A DNA stretch of 64,000 nucleotides from ZC4RG42 sp036676355 (GCA_036676355.1 JAKFDA010000072.1:96135-160134), one strand, 5' to 3'; numbered from the stretch's first letter, positions 52,221 through 61,519 are shown. A program made the numbers and translations. The notes: generated by a model from the letters alone, not told the origin.

Positions 52221-53689
52221 GCGCGTTGTATTTGTCGAGTGCCAAGGGCCGGGTCGCCGTGCGCGGCGAAGCGCGCTATCGACTGGCGAATACGCAGACC
52301 TACAGCGAGTGGCTGTGGGATGGGACGCGCCTGCATGCGCATAATTGCCGGCTCGGCGCGCATCCGTTGTTCTGGCGCGAGCGTGTCAACGGCATTGCCC
52401 TCGCAACTTCGCCGCTCGATCTGCTCGAAGACGGCACGCAACTCGACTATCCCGCACTGGCGGTGTTTCTGCGTCTGGGTTTTTTCGTCGGCGAAGACAC
52501 GCCCTTTGCCGGGGTGAGGCAGCTCGCCCCGGGCAGCGAACTTAGCTGGGATGCCGCGCGCGGCGCAAAAGTGCGGACAGCGTCCCTGCCGCGCGGCGAG
52601 CGGCTGCTGATCGATCGGGATGCCGCGATGGATCGTTACGGCGTGCTGTTGCGGCGCGCCGTGGCGAACTGTTTCCCGCTCGATGGACGTTTGTGCCTTC
52701 CGCTTTCGGGCGGGCGCGACAGTCGCCATATCGCACTGGCCATGCACGAACTGGGCGTCAGACCGCATGCCTGTGTGACGCTGAAACATCTGCCGGGCCG
52801 CCACAACGAGGACGCGCGCATTGCCGCGCTGGTGGCGCGCGCGCTCGATGCGCCGCATATCGTGCTCGAACAGCCGCGTTTTTACGTCCCCAACATGCTG
52901 CGCAATCTGCATGACAGCGCCATGTGTGCCGACGAAGGTGCGCAATTGCCGCCGCTGACCGACTGGTTGCGCGCGAATGCGGATATCGTCTTCGACGGCA
53001 TCGCCGGTGACGTGATGTCGGCCGGGCTGTTCCAGAACGCCGAGTTGCATGCTTTGTACGGCCGTGGCGATTTGAACGCGGTCGCCGGCAAGATTTTCCG
53101 CGACTGGAAGTCCTCGGTGCGCGGCTGGCAGCATGCGGTCGACCGGTCTTTGGCCGACAAACTGTCGGAGAGCGTCGCGCGCGAACGCCTCGTCGTGGAA
53201 CTCGAGCGTCACCGGCATCACCACAATCCGGCCCGGTCGTTCTATTTCTGGAATCGCACGCGGCGCGAAATCGCTCTGCAACCCTTCGCGTTGTTCAAGG
53301 GGCTATGCGTGGAAACACCATTCCTCGATGCCGAGCTGTGGAATTTTCTCGACGGCCTGCCGTACGACATGGTCGCCGATCAGCGCTTTCACACCGATAC
53401 GATCCTGCGCGCCTATCCCGCGCACGCACGCATTCCATTCGAAACCAAAGGGCAGTCGCAGGAGGCGACGCCGGTGCAGCGAATGCTGCTCGGCGCAAGT
53501 CTTGCACCCACACTGCTTCGCTATGGCGGCTGGCGCCGGCTGTCCCTGGTGCTGCGTTGGGTGCGCCTGCTGGCCGGCGTACGAGTCTGGTGGAATCCGA
53601 ACATGTCGCTTTACATGCTGACCTTGACGCGCATCTGCAATGATTCGTTGCGCGCACCGCCGCATGGCGCGCAGGCGCCGGCCGTATAG
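52217..53689 (+). CDS. Asparagine-synthase-like protein, glutaminase lost
   Basis: A 490-residue protein with a reduced N-terminal part and no Cys2 (starts MSALYLSS). The ATP PP-loop LPLSGGRDSRH is at residues 164-169, shifted forward by about 100 residues relative to AsnB, and FDGIAGDVMSAG takes the place of the second nucleotide loop. It lacks the classic GGDELF motif. It may form amide or ester bonds using an amine or hydroxyl acceptor. The ATG at 52217 overlaps the beta-helix stop by 4 bp; the next gene follows after 8 bp. Confidence 0.8.
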   Translation: MSALYLSSAKGRVAVRGEARYRLANTQTYSEWLWDGTRLHAHNCRLGAHPLFWRERVNGIALATSPLDLLEDGTQLDYPALAVFLRLGFFVGEDTPFAGVRQLAPGSELSWDAARGAKVRTASLPRGERLLIDRDAAMDRYGVLLRRAVANCFPLDGRLCLPLSGGRDSRHIALAMHELGVRPHACVTLKHLPGRHNEDARIAALVARALDAPHIVLEQPRFYVPNMLRNLHDSAMCADEGAQLPPLTDWLRANADIVFDGIAGDVMSAGLFQNAELHALYGRGDLNAVAGKIFRDWKSSVRGWQHAVDRSLADKLSESVARERLVVELERHRHHHNPARSFYFWNRTRREIALQPFALFKGLCVETPFLDAELWNFLDGLPYDMVADQRFHTDTILRAYPAHARIPFETKGQSQEATPVQRMLLGASLAPTLLRYGGWRRLSLVLRWVRLLAGVRVWWNPNMSLYMLTLTRICNDSLRAPPHGAQAPAV

Positions 53690-53697
53690 GGGCGCAT

Positions 53698-55215
53698 ATG
53701 CCGGCCCCGCCTCGCTTCGCTAAAACGTCTCCGTCGATCTTGCGCTGGTGGCGTGCAATGCTGATCGCGGCGACGTGCGCCGCGCTCTCAGGCATCTGGT
53801 TCGGCACGGCAACCGGCTTCCCGATCGAGCGCGATGCCTACGAGAATCTCACTGCCGCCTATAACCTCGCGCATCACGGCGTCATGTCCATTCAGGACGA
53901 CAACAGCCTTGGGCAATTGCGCCCGTCCGAGTATCGCGAGCCATTGCCCATCATCGCGCTCGCGGGCTATATCGCCGCGCTCGATTCCTATTTCGGCGAC
54001 AAGCCGCTTGCGCAATTGCAGACCGGCAACGATGCGCGTGTCCTCAAATATTCCAACATTCCGTGGGCGGTGCTGTTAACGCTTGTCGTGTTCGGCTCGA
54101 TCGTGCGCTATACCGGCTCTTATACGCTCGCCGCCCCGGGTACGATCGCGGTCCATCTGTACCTTGCCTATCAGTACGATTTTCTCTATTCGGAAATCGC
54201 GGCGGCCGCATTGCTCGCGCTGGCCTCGTATCTGTTCGCCGAAGCACTGCGGCATCGTCGGCCGCTTGCGGTGTTCGCCGCCGGGCTGTGCTTCGGCGCG
54301 CTGGCGCTGACCAAGGCGGCCACGTTGTATGTCTGCGTCGTATTGTTTGCGGCGGTCGCCGTCGTCGGAATATGGCGCGTCATCCGCGCACGCGACGCAT
54401 TTTTGCTCCGGTCCTCGCTGCTGCTGACGTTCGGCGTGGTCCTCTTCGTCGGGCCGTGGATGGCACGCAACTATGTGCATTTCGACGCGCTCAGCATGAA
54501 TAGCCGGGGCGGTCAGGTGCTGCTGACGCGCGCGGTGAAAAACAACATGACGGCGGAGGAGTATCGCGGCGCCTGGTTTGCCTATGCGCCGCGACCCTTG
54601 CGCTGGATCAGCGGGAAGCTGGCCGGTTTCGACAAAAGCGACCTGGAGGCGGGCGGACGCCTGCAGCGGCTGATGCGTTTCGTCAGCGAGCGGGATCGAC
54701 CCGCCATCGCGGCGGGTCGCCCCGGCGAGGCGGTGAGCTATTACGCCAGAGTGAGCGCGATGTACACCGAGTTGGCGAAAGCGCGTGCCGCCGGCGATGT
54801 CGTGGGCTCGCTCGATGTCGATCAGCGGCTCAAACAGCGCGCGCTCGACATGATCATCGCCGACCCGCTCAAGCATGTGGCGGCCGTTCCGCTGTTTCTG
54901 TGGCGCGGCGCGCCATACACCTTTGCCATTCTGCTGGCCTGCGCGCTGTACGCCTGCGGGCGGCGGGCTTGGTGGTTGCTCGCGTATATCGCCCCGGCCA
55001 TGGGACTGGTGATGTTCTACGCGGTGCTGACGCATTTCATTCCGCGCTATGCCGAGCCGATGGTTCCGATCGCGGCGGTGTGTTGCGCGATCCTGGTGCA
55101 TGCGGCGATTCAGCGGGCGCGCCTGCTGGTGCGGCGCGGGGCGGTCGGGCGCGATAGCGCATCGCGCATGCCGGCGCGGCGTTGGGCGGTGGAACAGGCC
55201 GAAGCGCGGCAATAA
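53698..55215 (+). CDS. GT39-like polytopic glycosyltransferase (A)
   Basis: A 505-residue integral membrane protein resembling dolichyl-/undecaprenyl-phosphate sugar transferases (GT39/GT83-like). DAYENLTAAYNLAHHGVMS near residue 46 and SEYREPLPI near 80 lie in the first large periplasmic loop, whose acidic residues often act as catalytic base. About ten hydrophobic segments follow, and NYVHFDALSMNSRGGQVLLT lies before a second loop. It shares these blocks with the gene at 56408, a paralogue. Together with the DPM1-like GT2 between them it would use a polyprenyl-phosphate sugar donor. Confidence 0.78.
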   Translation: MPAPPRFAKTSPSILRWWRAMLIAATCAALSGIWFGTATGFPIERDAYENLTAAYNLAHHGVMSIQDDNSLGQLRPSEYREPLPIIALAGYIAALDSYFGDKPLAQLQTGNDARVLKYSNIPWAVLLTLVVFGSIVRYTGSYTLAAPGTIAVHLYLAYQYDFLYSEIAAAALLALASYLFAEALRHRRPLAVFAAGLCFGALALTKAATLYVCVVLFAAVAVVGIWRVIRARDAFLLRSSLLLTFGVVLFVGPWMARNYVHFDALSMNSRGGQVLLTRAVKNNMTAEEYRGAWFAYAPRPLRWISGKLAGFDKSDLEAGGRLQRLMRFVSERDRPAIAAGRPGEAVSYYARVSAMYTELAKARAAGDVVGSLDVDQRLKQRALDMIIADPLKHVAAVPLFLWRGAPYTFAILLACALYACGRRAWWLLAYIAPAMGLVMFYAVLTHFIPRYAEPMVPIAAVCCAILVHAAIQRARLLVRRGAVGRDSASRMPARRWAVEQAEARQ

Positions 55216-55410
55216 AGCAGGCCCTCCCGGGAGGAGGTCGAAGGTCGCCGGTGCGCGCAGTTGTACGGGCGGAACCGGCGATGTCCGGGCCGACAACAAC
55301 ATGAGCGGGAAGGCGATGGCGGACAGCAACACGGGTCGCGTCCCCATACAGCGACATACCGCGTCAAGCGGCACGGCATGTCGCCCGGAAGGTGAACCGA
55401 GGAGACAGCA

Positions 55411-56415
55411 ATGAAGCTGATCATTCAGATTCCCTGCTACAACGAAGCCGAGACGCTGGCGATCGCGCTTGCGGCATTGCCGCGCGCAGTGCCGGGATTC
55501 GACAAGGTCGAATGGCTCATCATCGACGACGGCAGTTGCGACCAGACCGTGCGCGTCGCATTGCAGAACGGCGTGGACCATGTCGTGCGCCATACCCGCA
55601 ATTGTGGGCTGGCCCGCGCATTCATGACCGGCATGCACGAATGCGTGCGATTGGGCGCCGACGTGATTGTCAACACCGATGCCGACAACCAGTATTGCGC
55701 CGACGATATTCCCGCGTTGACCGCGCCGATTCTCACCGGGCAGGCGGATATCGTCATCGGCGCGCGACCGATCGAATCGATCCGGCATTTCTCACCGATC
55801 AAGAAGATGCTGCAGAAACTGGGCTCCTGCGTGGTGCGCGTTGCGAGTCGCACCAGCATCCCTGACGCGCCGAGCGGTTTTCGCGCCATCAGTCGCGACG
55901 CCGCGCAGCATCTGGTCGTGTTCAACGAATACACCTACACGCTGGAAACCATCATCCAGGCCGGCCAGAAAAACATGGCGATCAAATCGGTCCCGGTCCG
56001 TGTGAACGAGGATCTGCGACCTTCGCGTCTGGTGAAGAGCATTCCCTCGTACATCAAAAAATCGGTTGTCACGATTGTCCGCATTTTTGTCATCTATCGG
56101 CCGTTTCGCTTCTTCGGCTCGCTGGGTGCAGTGCTTTTTACGGCAGGCCTGCTGATCGGCGCACGCTTTCTTTATTTCTACGCGACCGGCAACGGCGGCG
56201 GTCATGTGCAGTCGCTGATCCTTGCGTCGGTGTTGCTCGGCATGGGTTTCCAGACGGTGCTGGTGGCGTTTCTTGCCGATCTGCTTTCAGCCAATCGCAA
56301 AATGCTTGAAGACGTGCGCTACAAATTGAATCGCGCCGCCGACGACGCAAGGCCGGTCGCGCAGCCCGCGTCGGCGCATCCAACGCAATTGCAGGAGCCC
56401 GCCGTACATGGCTGA
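55411..56415 (+). CDS. DPM1/GtrB-like family-2 glycosyltransferase
   Basis: A 334-residue GT2 of the polyprenyl-phosphate sugar synthase type. IIQIPCYNEAETLAIALAAL, DDGS at 39-42 and NTDADNQY (DAD at 90-92) form the catalytic domain. Two membrane helices close the chain at about 228-250 and 258-285. It would make undecaprenyl-phosphate-linked sugar for the flanking GT39-like proteins. GAGGAG precedes the ATG, 195 bp after the previous gene. The stop overlaps the next start by 8 bp. Confidence 0.88.
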   Translation: MKLIIQIPCYNEAETLAIALAALPRAVPGFDKVEWLIIDDGSCDQTVRVALQNGVDHVVRHTRNCGLARAFMTGMHECVRLGADVIVNTDADNQYCADDIPALTAPILTGQADIVIGARPIESIRHFSPIKKMLQKLGSCVVRVASRTSIPDAPSGFRAISRDAAQHLVVFNEYTYTLETIIQAGQKNMAIKSVPVRVNEDLRPSRLVKSIPSYIKKSVVTIVRIFVIYRPFRFFGSLGAVLFTAGLLIGARFLYFYATGNGGGHVQSLILASVLLGMGFQTVLVAFLADLLSANRKMLEDVRYKLNRAADDARPVAQPASAHPTQLQEPAVHG

Positions 56416-57898
56416 TCCGATGTCGACCGCAGCGTCGGGCCGCCTGCGCTGGGCACGCGCGCTGATAATCGCCGTCACCGGCGTAGCGCTGCTCGGCATC
56501 TGGTTCGGCAGTCCGAACGATTACCCCATCGTGCAGCCCGATGCCTATGAAAACCTCACTGCGGCTTATAACCTCGCGCATCACGGCGTGATTTCCACAG
56601 AGGACGACCCGGCCGTCACGGCGCCGGCGCCTTCCGAATACCGCGAACCTCTGCCTATCGCCGCACTCGCCGGCTATATCGCCGCGTTGCAATCGGTGCG
56701 CGGCGATAAACCGCTCGGCGATCTGATGTTCGGCGACGATGCGCGCCTGCTCAAGCAATCGAACATCTTGTGGGGCGTGCTGCTTTCCCTCGTGGTGTTC
56801 GGCACCATATTGCGCTTTACCTCTTCCTACGCCTGGGCGGCGCTCGGCACGCTCGCAACGCATATCGGCCTGGCCCCGGAATACAACGGCTTGTATACCG
56901 AAGTCGCCGCGGCGGCGTTACTCGCCCTGACCTGCGCCATTGCCGCAATCGCGGTGCGCGAACAGCGTGCGCGGTGGGTGTTCGCCACCGGCCTGATGTT
57001 CGGCGCAATGACGCTCACCAAAGCGGCGTTCCTTTATGTGTCGATTGTTCTCATAGGCGGTGTTGCCGCCTGGGGGTTGTGGCGGCTGCTGCGCTCAGGC
57101 GAGGCGTTCGTTCTGAAATCGGCGCTGCTGCTGTCGCTCGGATCGGCGCTGGTGCTCGCACCCTGGCTGGCGCGCAACTATGCGCATTTCGATCAATTGA
57201 GTCTCAGTGGTCGCGGCGGTCATGTACTGCTTACGCGCGCAGTGAAAAACGAGATGACGCCGGAGGAATATCGCGGCGCCTGGTTCGCCTATGCGCCACG
57301 TCCGTTGCGCTGGATCACCAGCAGACTGACCGGCTTCGACAAAGGCGATCTCGCCGAGGGCGGACGGCTTGTGCGTCTGATGCGTCATGTCGACCCGCGC
57401 GACCGTCCCGCGGAAGCAGCCGGCCGTCCGCAGGACGCGGTGAGTTATTTCGCCAAAGTGAAGGCCATGCGCGCCGAGCTGCAGATGCGCCGTCCGGAAG
57501 CCGATTCGCTCGAAATCGACGACGCGCTGAAGCAACGCGCGCTCGCCATGATCAAAGCCGCGCCGCTGGCGCATCTGGCGGCAACGCCGCTATTCCTCTG
57601 GCGCGGCGCGCCCTACGTGTTCATCGTACTGCTGGCCGGCGCGCTGTATGCGTGCGTGCGTCGTCGATGGTGGCTGCTGGCCTATGTGGCGCCCGCAATG
57701 GGGCTGGTGTCGTTCTATGCTGTGCTGACTCATTTCATTCCGCGCTACGGCGAACCCATCCTACCCATCGCCGGGGTCGTATTCGCGCTGCTGGGCCATA
57801 TCGCAGTGCGCGGGGTGCGGGCGCGGCTGCGTTCTCGGCGCGGCACTCGTTCGACGGCGCTGCATGTGCCGTTCCAGGGGCCGGCAGTCCATGGCTGA
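56408..57898 (+). CDS. GT39-like polytopic glycosyltransferase (B), paralogue of A
   Basis: A 496-residue paralogue of the protein at 53698, collinear throughout: DAYENLTAAYNLAHHGVIS, SEYREPLPI and NYAHFDQLSLSGRGGHVLLT are all conserved. It starts with MAD and its tail ends AVHG, the same start and end words as its neighbours. It overlaps the methyltransferase start by 8 bp. Function as for A; whether the two use different sugar donors is not known. Confidence 0.8.
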   Translation: MADPMSTAASGRLRWARALIIAVTGVALLGIWFGSPNDYPIVQPDAYENLTAAYNLAHHGVISTEDDPAVTAPAPSEYREPLPIAALAGYIAALQSVRGDKPLGDLMFGDDARLLKQSNILWGVLLSLVVFGTILRFTSSYAWAALGTLATHIGLAPEYNGLYTEVAAAALLALTCAIAAIAVREQRARWVFATGLMFGAMTLTKAAFLYVSIVLIGGVAAWGLWRLLRSGEAFVLKSALLLSLGSALVLAPWLARNYAHFDQLSLSGRGGHVLLTRAVKNEMTPEEYRGAWFAYAPRPLRWITSRLTGFDKGDLAEGGRLVRLMRHVDPRDRPAEAAGRPQDAVSYFAKVKAMRAELQMRRPEADSLEIDDALKQRALAMIKAAPLAHLAATPLFLWRGAPYVFIVLLAGALYACVRRRWWLLAYVAPAMGLVSFYAVLTHFIPRYGEPILPIAGVVFALLGHIAVRGVRARLRSRRGTRSTALHVPFQGPAVHG

Positions 57899-58454
57899 TC
57901 AAGGCAGCGAAGGATTGCTCTCGCCGTTTCTGCGCGCACGGCGTCTGGCGGCCGTGCGACCGTATCTGCGCGGGCGCGTCCTGGATGTCGGGTGCGGTTC
58001 GGGTTCGATGGCCGACTTGCTGCCACCGGAGCGCTATGTCGGCGTCGAACCGGATGCCGAGTCGCTTGCGCTAGCACGCAAGCGCCACCCGCGGCATTGC
58101 TTTCTCTCGTCATTGCCGGATGACGATCAATTCGACACCGTCGCCTCGCTCGCGGTTATCGAACATGTGGCGGACTCTGCGAGGTTTCTCAATGAGCTCG
58201 CAGGGCGCCTGAAGCATGTCGCGGCGGCGCAAATCGTATGCACCACGCCGCACCCTGTCGCTGACTGGATTCACACCGCCGGCGCGCACGTGGGATTGTT
58301 CAGTCGCCATGCCAGCGAGGAGCACGAGGAACTCCTCGACCGTCGCAGGTTGCAGGACATCGCTGCACGCCTCGGCCTGCATCTTGCGGAATACCGGCGG
58401 TTTCTGATGGGGGTCAATCAACTGGCCGTCTTCGGCCGCAGCAAGGAGTCGTGA
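57891..58454 (+). CDS. Class I SAM-dependent methyltransferase (1)
   Basis: A 187-residue Rossmann methyltransferase. VLDVGCGSGSMADLL is motif I, and FDTVASLAVIEHV the post-motif. LLSPFLRARRLAAV at the N terminus is typical of methyltransferases in glycan loci. It overlaps the membrane protein by 8 bp and starts MADQ. Its methyl acceptor is probably a sugar of the polymer or an acyl group. Confidence 0.85.
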   Translation: MADQGSEGLLSPFLRARRLAAVRPYLRGRVLDVGCGSGSMADLLPPERYVGVEPDAESLALARKRHPRHCFLSSLPDDDQFDTVASLAVIEHVADSARFLNELAGRLKHVAAAQIVCTTPHPVADWIHTAGAHVGLFSRHASEEHEELLDRRRLQDIAARLGLHLAEYRRFLMGVNQLAVFGRSKES

Positions 58455-59095
58455 TGAGAGTTTCGGGAGGACTGACCGAGGATGGCATTGTCGTCGGCAA
58501 CACCTACGACAAGTACAACTCGCGCAATCCCGTCGTGCAGCACCTGATGCGCGGTTTTGATGACGCGCTCTCTGCGCTGGTGGCACAAGTGCGCCCGCGT
58601 GAAATCCACGAGGTCGGCTGCGGCGAAGGCTATTGGACATTGCGTTGGCGTAGAGAGGGAATCGCGGCGCGCGGCAGCGATTTTTCGCGCGTCGCCGTGG
58701 ATCTTGCGCGCACCAACGCACGCGATCGACAACTCGGTGCCGACATATTCAACGTCGGCAATGTGTACGACCTGCAACCCGAGCGCGATCGCGCGCAACT
58801 GGTTGTGTGCTGTGAAGTGCTGGAGCATCTGGACGACCCCGAGGCCGGCCTGAAGGCGTTGCAGGGCGTGGCCGATCCGTGGCTGATTCTCAGCGTGCCG
58901 CGCGAACCGATATGGAGCGCCATGAACATGGCGCGCGGCAAATACTGGGGGCAACTGGGCAACACGCCGGGCCATCTGCAGCGCTGGTCCACCGGCGCGT
59001 TCACGCAACTGGTTGCGCGGTACTTCGAAGTCGTGACCACGCGCACGCCACTACCCTGGACGATGCTGCTGTGCCGGCAGAAGCAGACGCGATAA
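58454..59095 (+). CDS. Class I SAM-dependent methyltransferase (2)
   Basis: A 213-residue methyltransferase. IHEVGCGEGYWTLRWRREG carries motif I, and LVVCCEVLEHLDDPEAGLKAL the post-motif. NTYDKYNSRNPVVQHLMRGF at the N terminus is a common lead-in of this subgroup. ATG at 58454 shares its A with the previous TGA; a GTG 3 bp upstream is an alternative. Followed by 381 bp without a gene. Confidence 0.87.
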   Translation: MRVSGGLTEDGIVVGNTYDKYNSRNPVVQHLMRGFDDALSALVAQVRPREIHEVGCGEGYWTLRWRREGIAARGSDFSRVAVDLARTNARDRQLGADIFNVGNVYDLQPERDRAQLVVCCEVLEHLDDPEAGLKALQGVADPWLILSVPREPIWSAMNMARGKYWGQLGNTPGHLQRWSTGAFTQLVARYFEVVTTRTPLPWTMLLCRQKQTR

Positions 59096-59200
59096 GTCAG
59101 GCACACTTCGATGAGCGCGACTCCATGCCGATTCACCTTCGTCCTGAAATTTAATGACGGAGTACGAGTGGTCTTGACATGCCCACCGACAATCGTCGGA

Positions 59201-59233
59201 CCGTTCACGGTTCGACGGGCTCACCACCAACGG
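59201..59233. repeat. REP-like palindromic segment, copy B
   Basis: CCGTT...AACGG ends enclose GGTTCGACGGGCTCACCA. The inner segment matches copy A at 35287. Confidence 0.5.
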
Positions 59234-59244
59234 TCCGCTGCGGC

Positions 59245-59474
59245 GACTTATATCCCTTCGTCCCGAGCCAGTCGAAAGGCGCACGGACTGATGCGCGCAC
59301 CGCGATCGGCGAGACGCGACGGCTTATCACTCCATACGTCCGGCGCCAGTCGAAGGATGAACGAACTCGACGTACAGCGCGAGCGGCGAGATGCAGCGGC
59401 TTATCCTCCGTTCGTCCTGAGCTTTGTCGAAGGATGAGCGTGCTTCAACGAGGCGCTTGCGCAGAGATCTCTCC
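59245..59474. repeat. Three tandem degenerate 76-77-bp units
   Basis: Units begin GACTTAT (59245), GGCTTATC (59321) and GGCTTATC (59398). Each has a CGTCC-GAGC or CGTCCTGAGC core followed by a CGAAGG word about 20 bp in; units 1 and 2 also share a GGCGAGA-GC tail. Not CRISPR-like: units run end to end with no spacers. Confidence 0.6.
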
Positions 59475-59476
59475 AC

Positions 59477-60355
59477 GTGATCAATAAAAAAACAACAACC
59501 ATTCTGAACTGGGCCGGCAGTCTGCTGGCCGTGCTCGGCGTCGGCTTTGTCGTTCGCAAGCTCGCTCAGTACAGCGATCAGGTCGACCCCGACAAACTTG
59601 CCGGGCAGGATTGGTTTGCGCTCTTGCTGCTGGTTGCGGTGTGCGCGCTGAGCGGCTTGCTGCTCGCGGCAGCTTGGCGCGCGCTGTTGCAGCATCAGGG
59701 CGTAGCGATTTCGAACGCGACAGCGGTGCGCATCTACGGCATTTCGCAAATCGCGAAGTACGTGCCGTCGAATGTCGCTCATCTCCTCGGCCGGCAGGCG
59801 CTCGCTTCGGCTGAAGGGCTGCCGACCTGGCCGGTGGCGAGATCGACGTTGTGGGAACTTGGCTGTCTGCCGTACTCTGCATTGCTATGCGCACCGCTCG
59901 CGCTGCCCTTGGTTGATCGCCCGGTCGTCCCGTGGATCGGCCCGCTCGGCTTCGCAGCGACGCTGCTGCTCGGCATCGGCGCGGCATACCGATTGGCCGG
60001 TGCGGCCGTGGCGCGCGCGGTTGCTTGTCATCTCCTGTATCTGGTGATCGCGGGCGCGCAATTTCTGCTTGTGCTGATGTTGCTGGTGCCGACCGCAGAG
60101 TTGGCGCCGGTCGCATTGGCGATTTGCGGCGCCTACGTGCTGGCATGGGTGGCGGGTTTTCTCACGCCCGGCGCACCGGCGGGCGTCGGCGTGCGGGAAT
60201 TGGTGCTCTATCTTCTGCTCAGTCACATCGTGAGCCAGCCTGATCTGCTCGCCGCCGTTGTGCTCGCGCGCATGGTGAGTGTCTGCGGCGACGTGGTGTT
60301 CTATTTCGGCGCCATGAGTACGCGTCCCCGCGTCAACGTCGACGCGTTGTCGTAA
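59477..60355 (+). CDS. UPF0104/LPG-synthase-like flippase family membrane protein
   Basis: A 292-residue polytopic protein (six to eight hydrophobic segments) of the lysylphosphatidylglycerol synthase TM region/UPF0104 type. ISQIAKYVPSNVAHLLGRQALASAEG and FLTPGAPAGVGVRELVLYLLL are characteristic (first 20 of the second: FLTPGAPAGVGVRELVLYLL). It may flip or anchor a lipid. The GTG at 59477 starts MINKKTTTILNW; no strong ribosome site. It follows the repeat region and may begin a new transcript. Confidence 0.85.
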   Translation: MINKKTTTILNWAGSLLAVLGVGFVVRKLAQYSDQVDPDKLAGQDWFALLLLVAVCALSGLLLAAAWRALLQHQGVAISNATAVRIYGISQIAKYVPSNVAHLLGRQALASAEGLPTWPVARSTLWELGCLPYSALLCAPLALPLVDRPVVPWIGPLGFAATLLLGIGAAYRLAGAAVARAVACHLLYLVIAGAQFLLVLMLLVPTAELAPVALAICGAYVLAWVAGFLTPGAPAGVGVRELVLYLLLSHIVSQPDLLAAVVLARMVSVCGDVVFYFGAMSTRPRVNVDALS

Positions 60356-60556
60356 CGTTGTCCCCATGCGTTCGCATGGCGACTGTAAAACTTTATTGCG
60401 GTGGACGGAATTATCGCCACCAGGCGACGCTCGTCGCTAGACTCGATCATTTCCAGAACTTCTACACGCCGGCAAGCCGGTTGCGATTTGTCGCTACATT
60501 GCTTACAGCACTGCAACGCTGTTACGCCACACAAAAACACGATGGAGTGCTGATCC

Positions 60557-61519
60557 GTGCGCGTCATTCTCACTTTCGATGTCGAAGTCTGGTGCAAAAG
60601 CTGGAAATCCATGGATGCGGATTTTCCGCAGGCGTTCACCCGTTACATTTATGGCAGATCAAAGGCGGGTGACTATGCATTGCCGCGTATTTTCGAAATC
60701 CTCAAGCGCAACGGCCTTAAATGTGTTTTCTTCGTCGAGCCGCTGTTCGCGGCTCGCTTCGGCAGGAAGTATCTCGACACGATCGTCCTGCTGATCCGCG
60801 ATGCCGGCCACGATGTCGAGCTCCACTTGCACCCGGAGTGGACTGACGAAATACACCCGCGAATACTGCCGGACATACCGGGCAAACGTCAGCATCTTTG
60901 TTATTACTCCCGAGATGAACAAATCCGACTGATTGCAATGGGCAAGGAATTGCTGCGCCAGGCGAGTGGCGAGGACCCCACCGTTTTCAGAGCCGGCAGC
61001 TTTGCAGCCAATCGCGACACCTTTGCGGCGCTGGCGCAAAACGGCATTTTGCAGGACAGCAGCATTGACGCCACACGTCCATATTCCGTGGCGGATATGC
61101 GCGAGTTCTGGGACGTGCAAGGCAGTAGCAAGGTAGGTCCGGTCAACGTTTATCCGTTGAGCGTTTTTCACGACGGCTTTGGTCGCCTGCGTCACGCACA
61201 GATCGGCGCCTGCTCCGGCGGGGAACTGGTGCAGGCAATGGAAAAGGCGAAAGCGCTCGGCTGGAGCCATTTCGTCATCCTTTCGCACAATTTTGAAATG
61301 CTGAAACCGGGCTCAGCCGAGCCGGACTGGATCGTCGTGCGTCGCTTCGAGCAGTTCTGCGCTTTTCTCGGCCGCCATAAGGATCGCTTTGTGGTTGGCA
61401 ATTTCGACGGACTGGCGGACAAACCTTTGCCGGCGGCGCCGGTGATGTTGCCCCGCGTGGGACTCCCTGCAACCGGGCGACGGTATGCCGAGCAGGCGCT
61501 TCGTCGGGCGTATACATGA
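60557..61519 (+). CDS. Polysaccharide deacetylase-like protein
   Basis: A 320-residue NodB-fold protein of the type in which the metal motif reads TFDVEVW (Thr6 to Trp12). VELHLHPEWTDEIHP holds the second metal histidines, FRAGSF the barrel strand and VILSHNFE a late His. It may deacetylate or otherwise process the glycan. GTG start at 60557 with GGAG 9-10 bp ahead. The stop overlaps the next start by 4 bp. Confidence 0.85.
   Translation: MRVILTFDVEVWCKSWKSMDADFPQAFTRYIYGRSKAGDYALPRIFEILKRNGLKCVFFVEPLFAARFGRKYLDTIVLLIRDAGHDVELHLHPEWTDEIHPRILPDIPGKRQHLCYYSRDEQIRLIAMGKELLRQASGEDPTVFRAGSFAANRDTFAALAQNGILQDSSIDATRPYSVADMREFWDVQGSSKVGPVNVYPLSVFHDGFGRLRHAQIGACSGGELVQAMEKAKALGWSHFVILSHNFEMLKPGSAEPDWIVVRRFEQFCAFLGRHKDRFVVGNFDGLADKPLPAAPVMLPRVGLPATGRRYAEQALRRAYT

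Larger units (their letters stand above)
59096..59476. other. Gene-free region (381 bp) filled with degenerate repeats
   Basis: No gene is supported. It holds a REP-like palindromic segment at 59201 and three tandem degenerate units of 76-77 bp from 59245 to 59474. A CGTTCGTCCTGAGCTTTGTCG core in the last unit matches a familiar betaproteobacterial intergenic repeat. It may separate two transcription units. Confidence 0.6.

Noticed and set aside
59245..59474. CRISPR array
   Set aside because: Units are long, degenerate and contiguous, with no spacers and no cas genes nearby.
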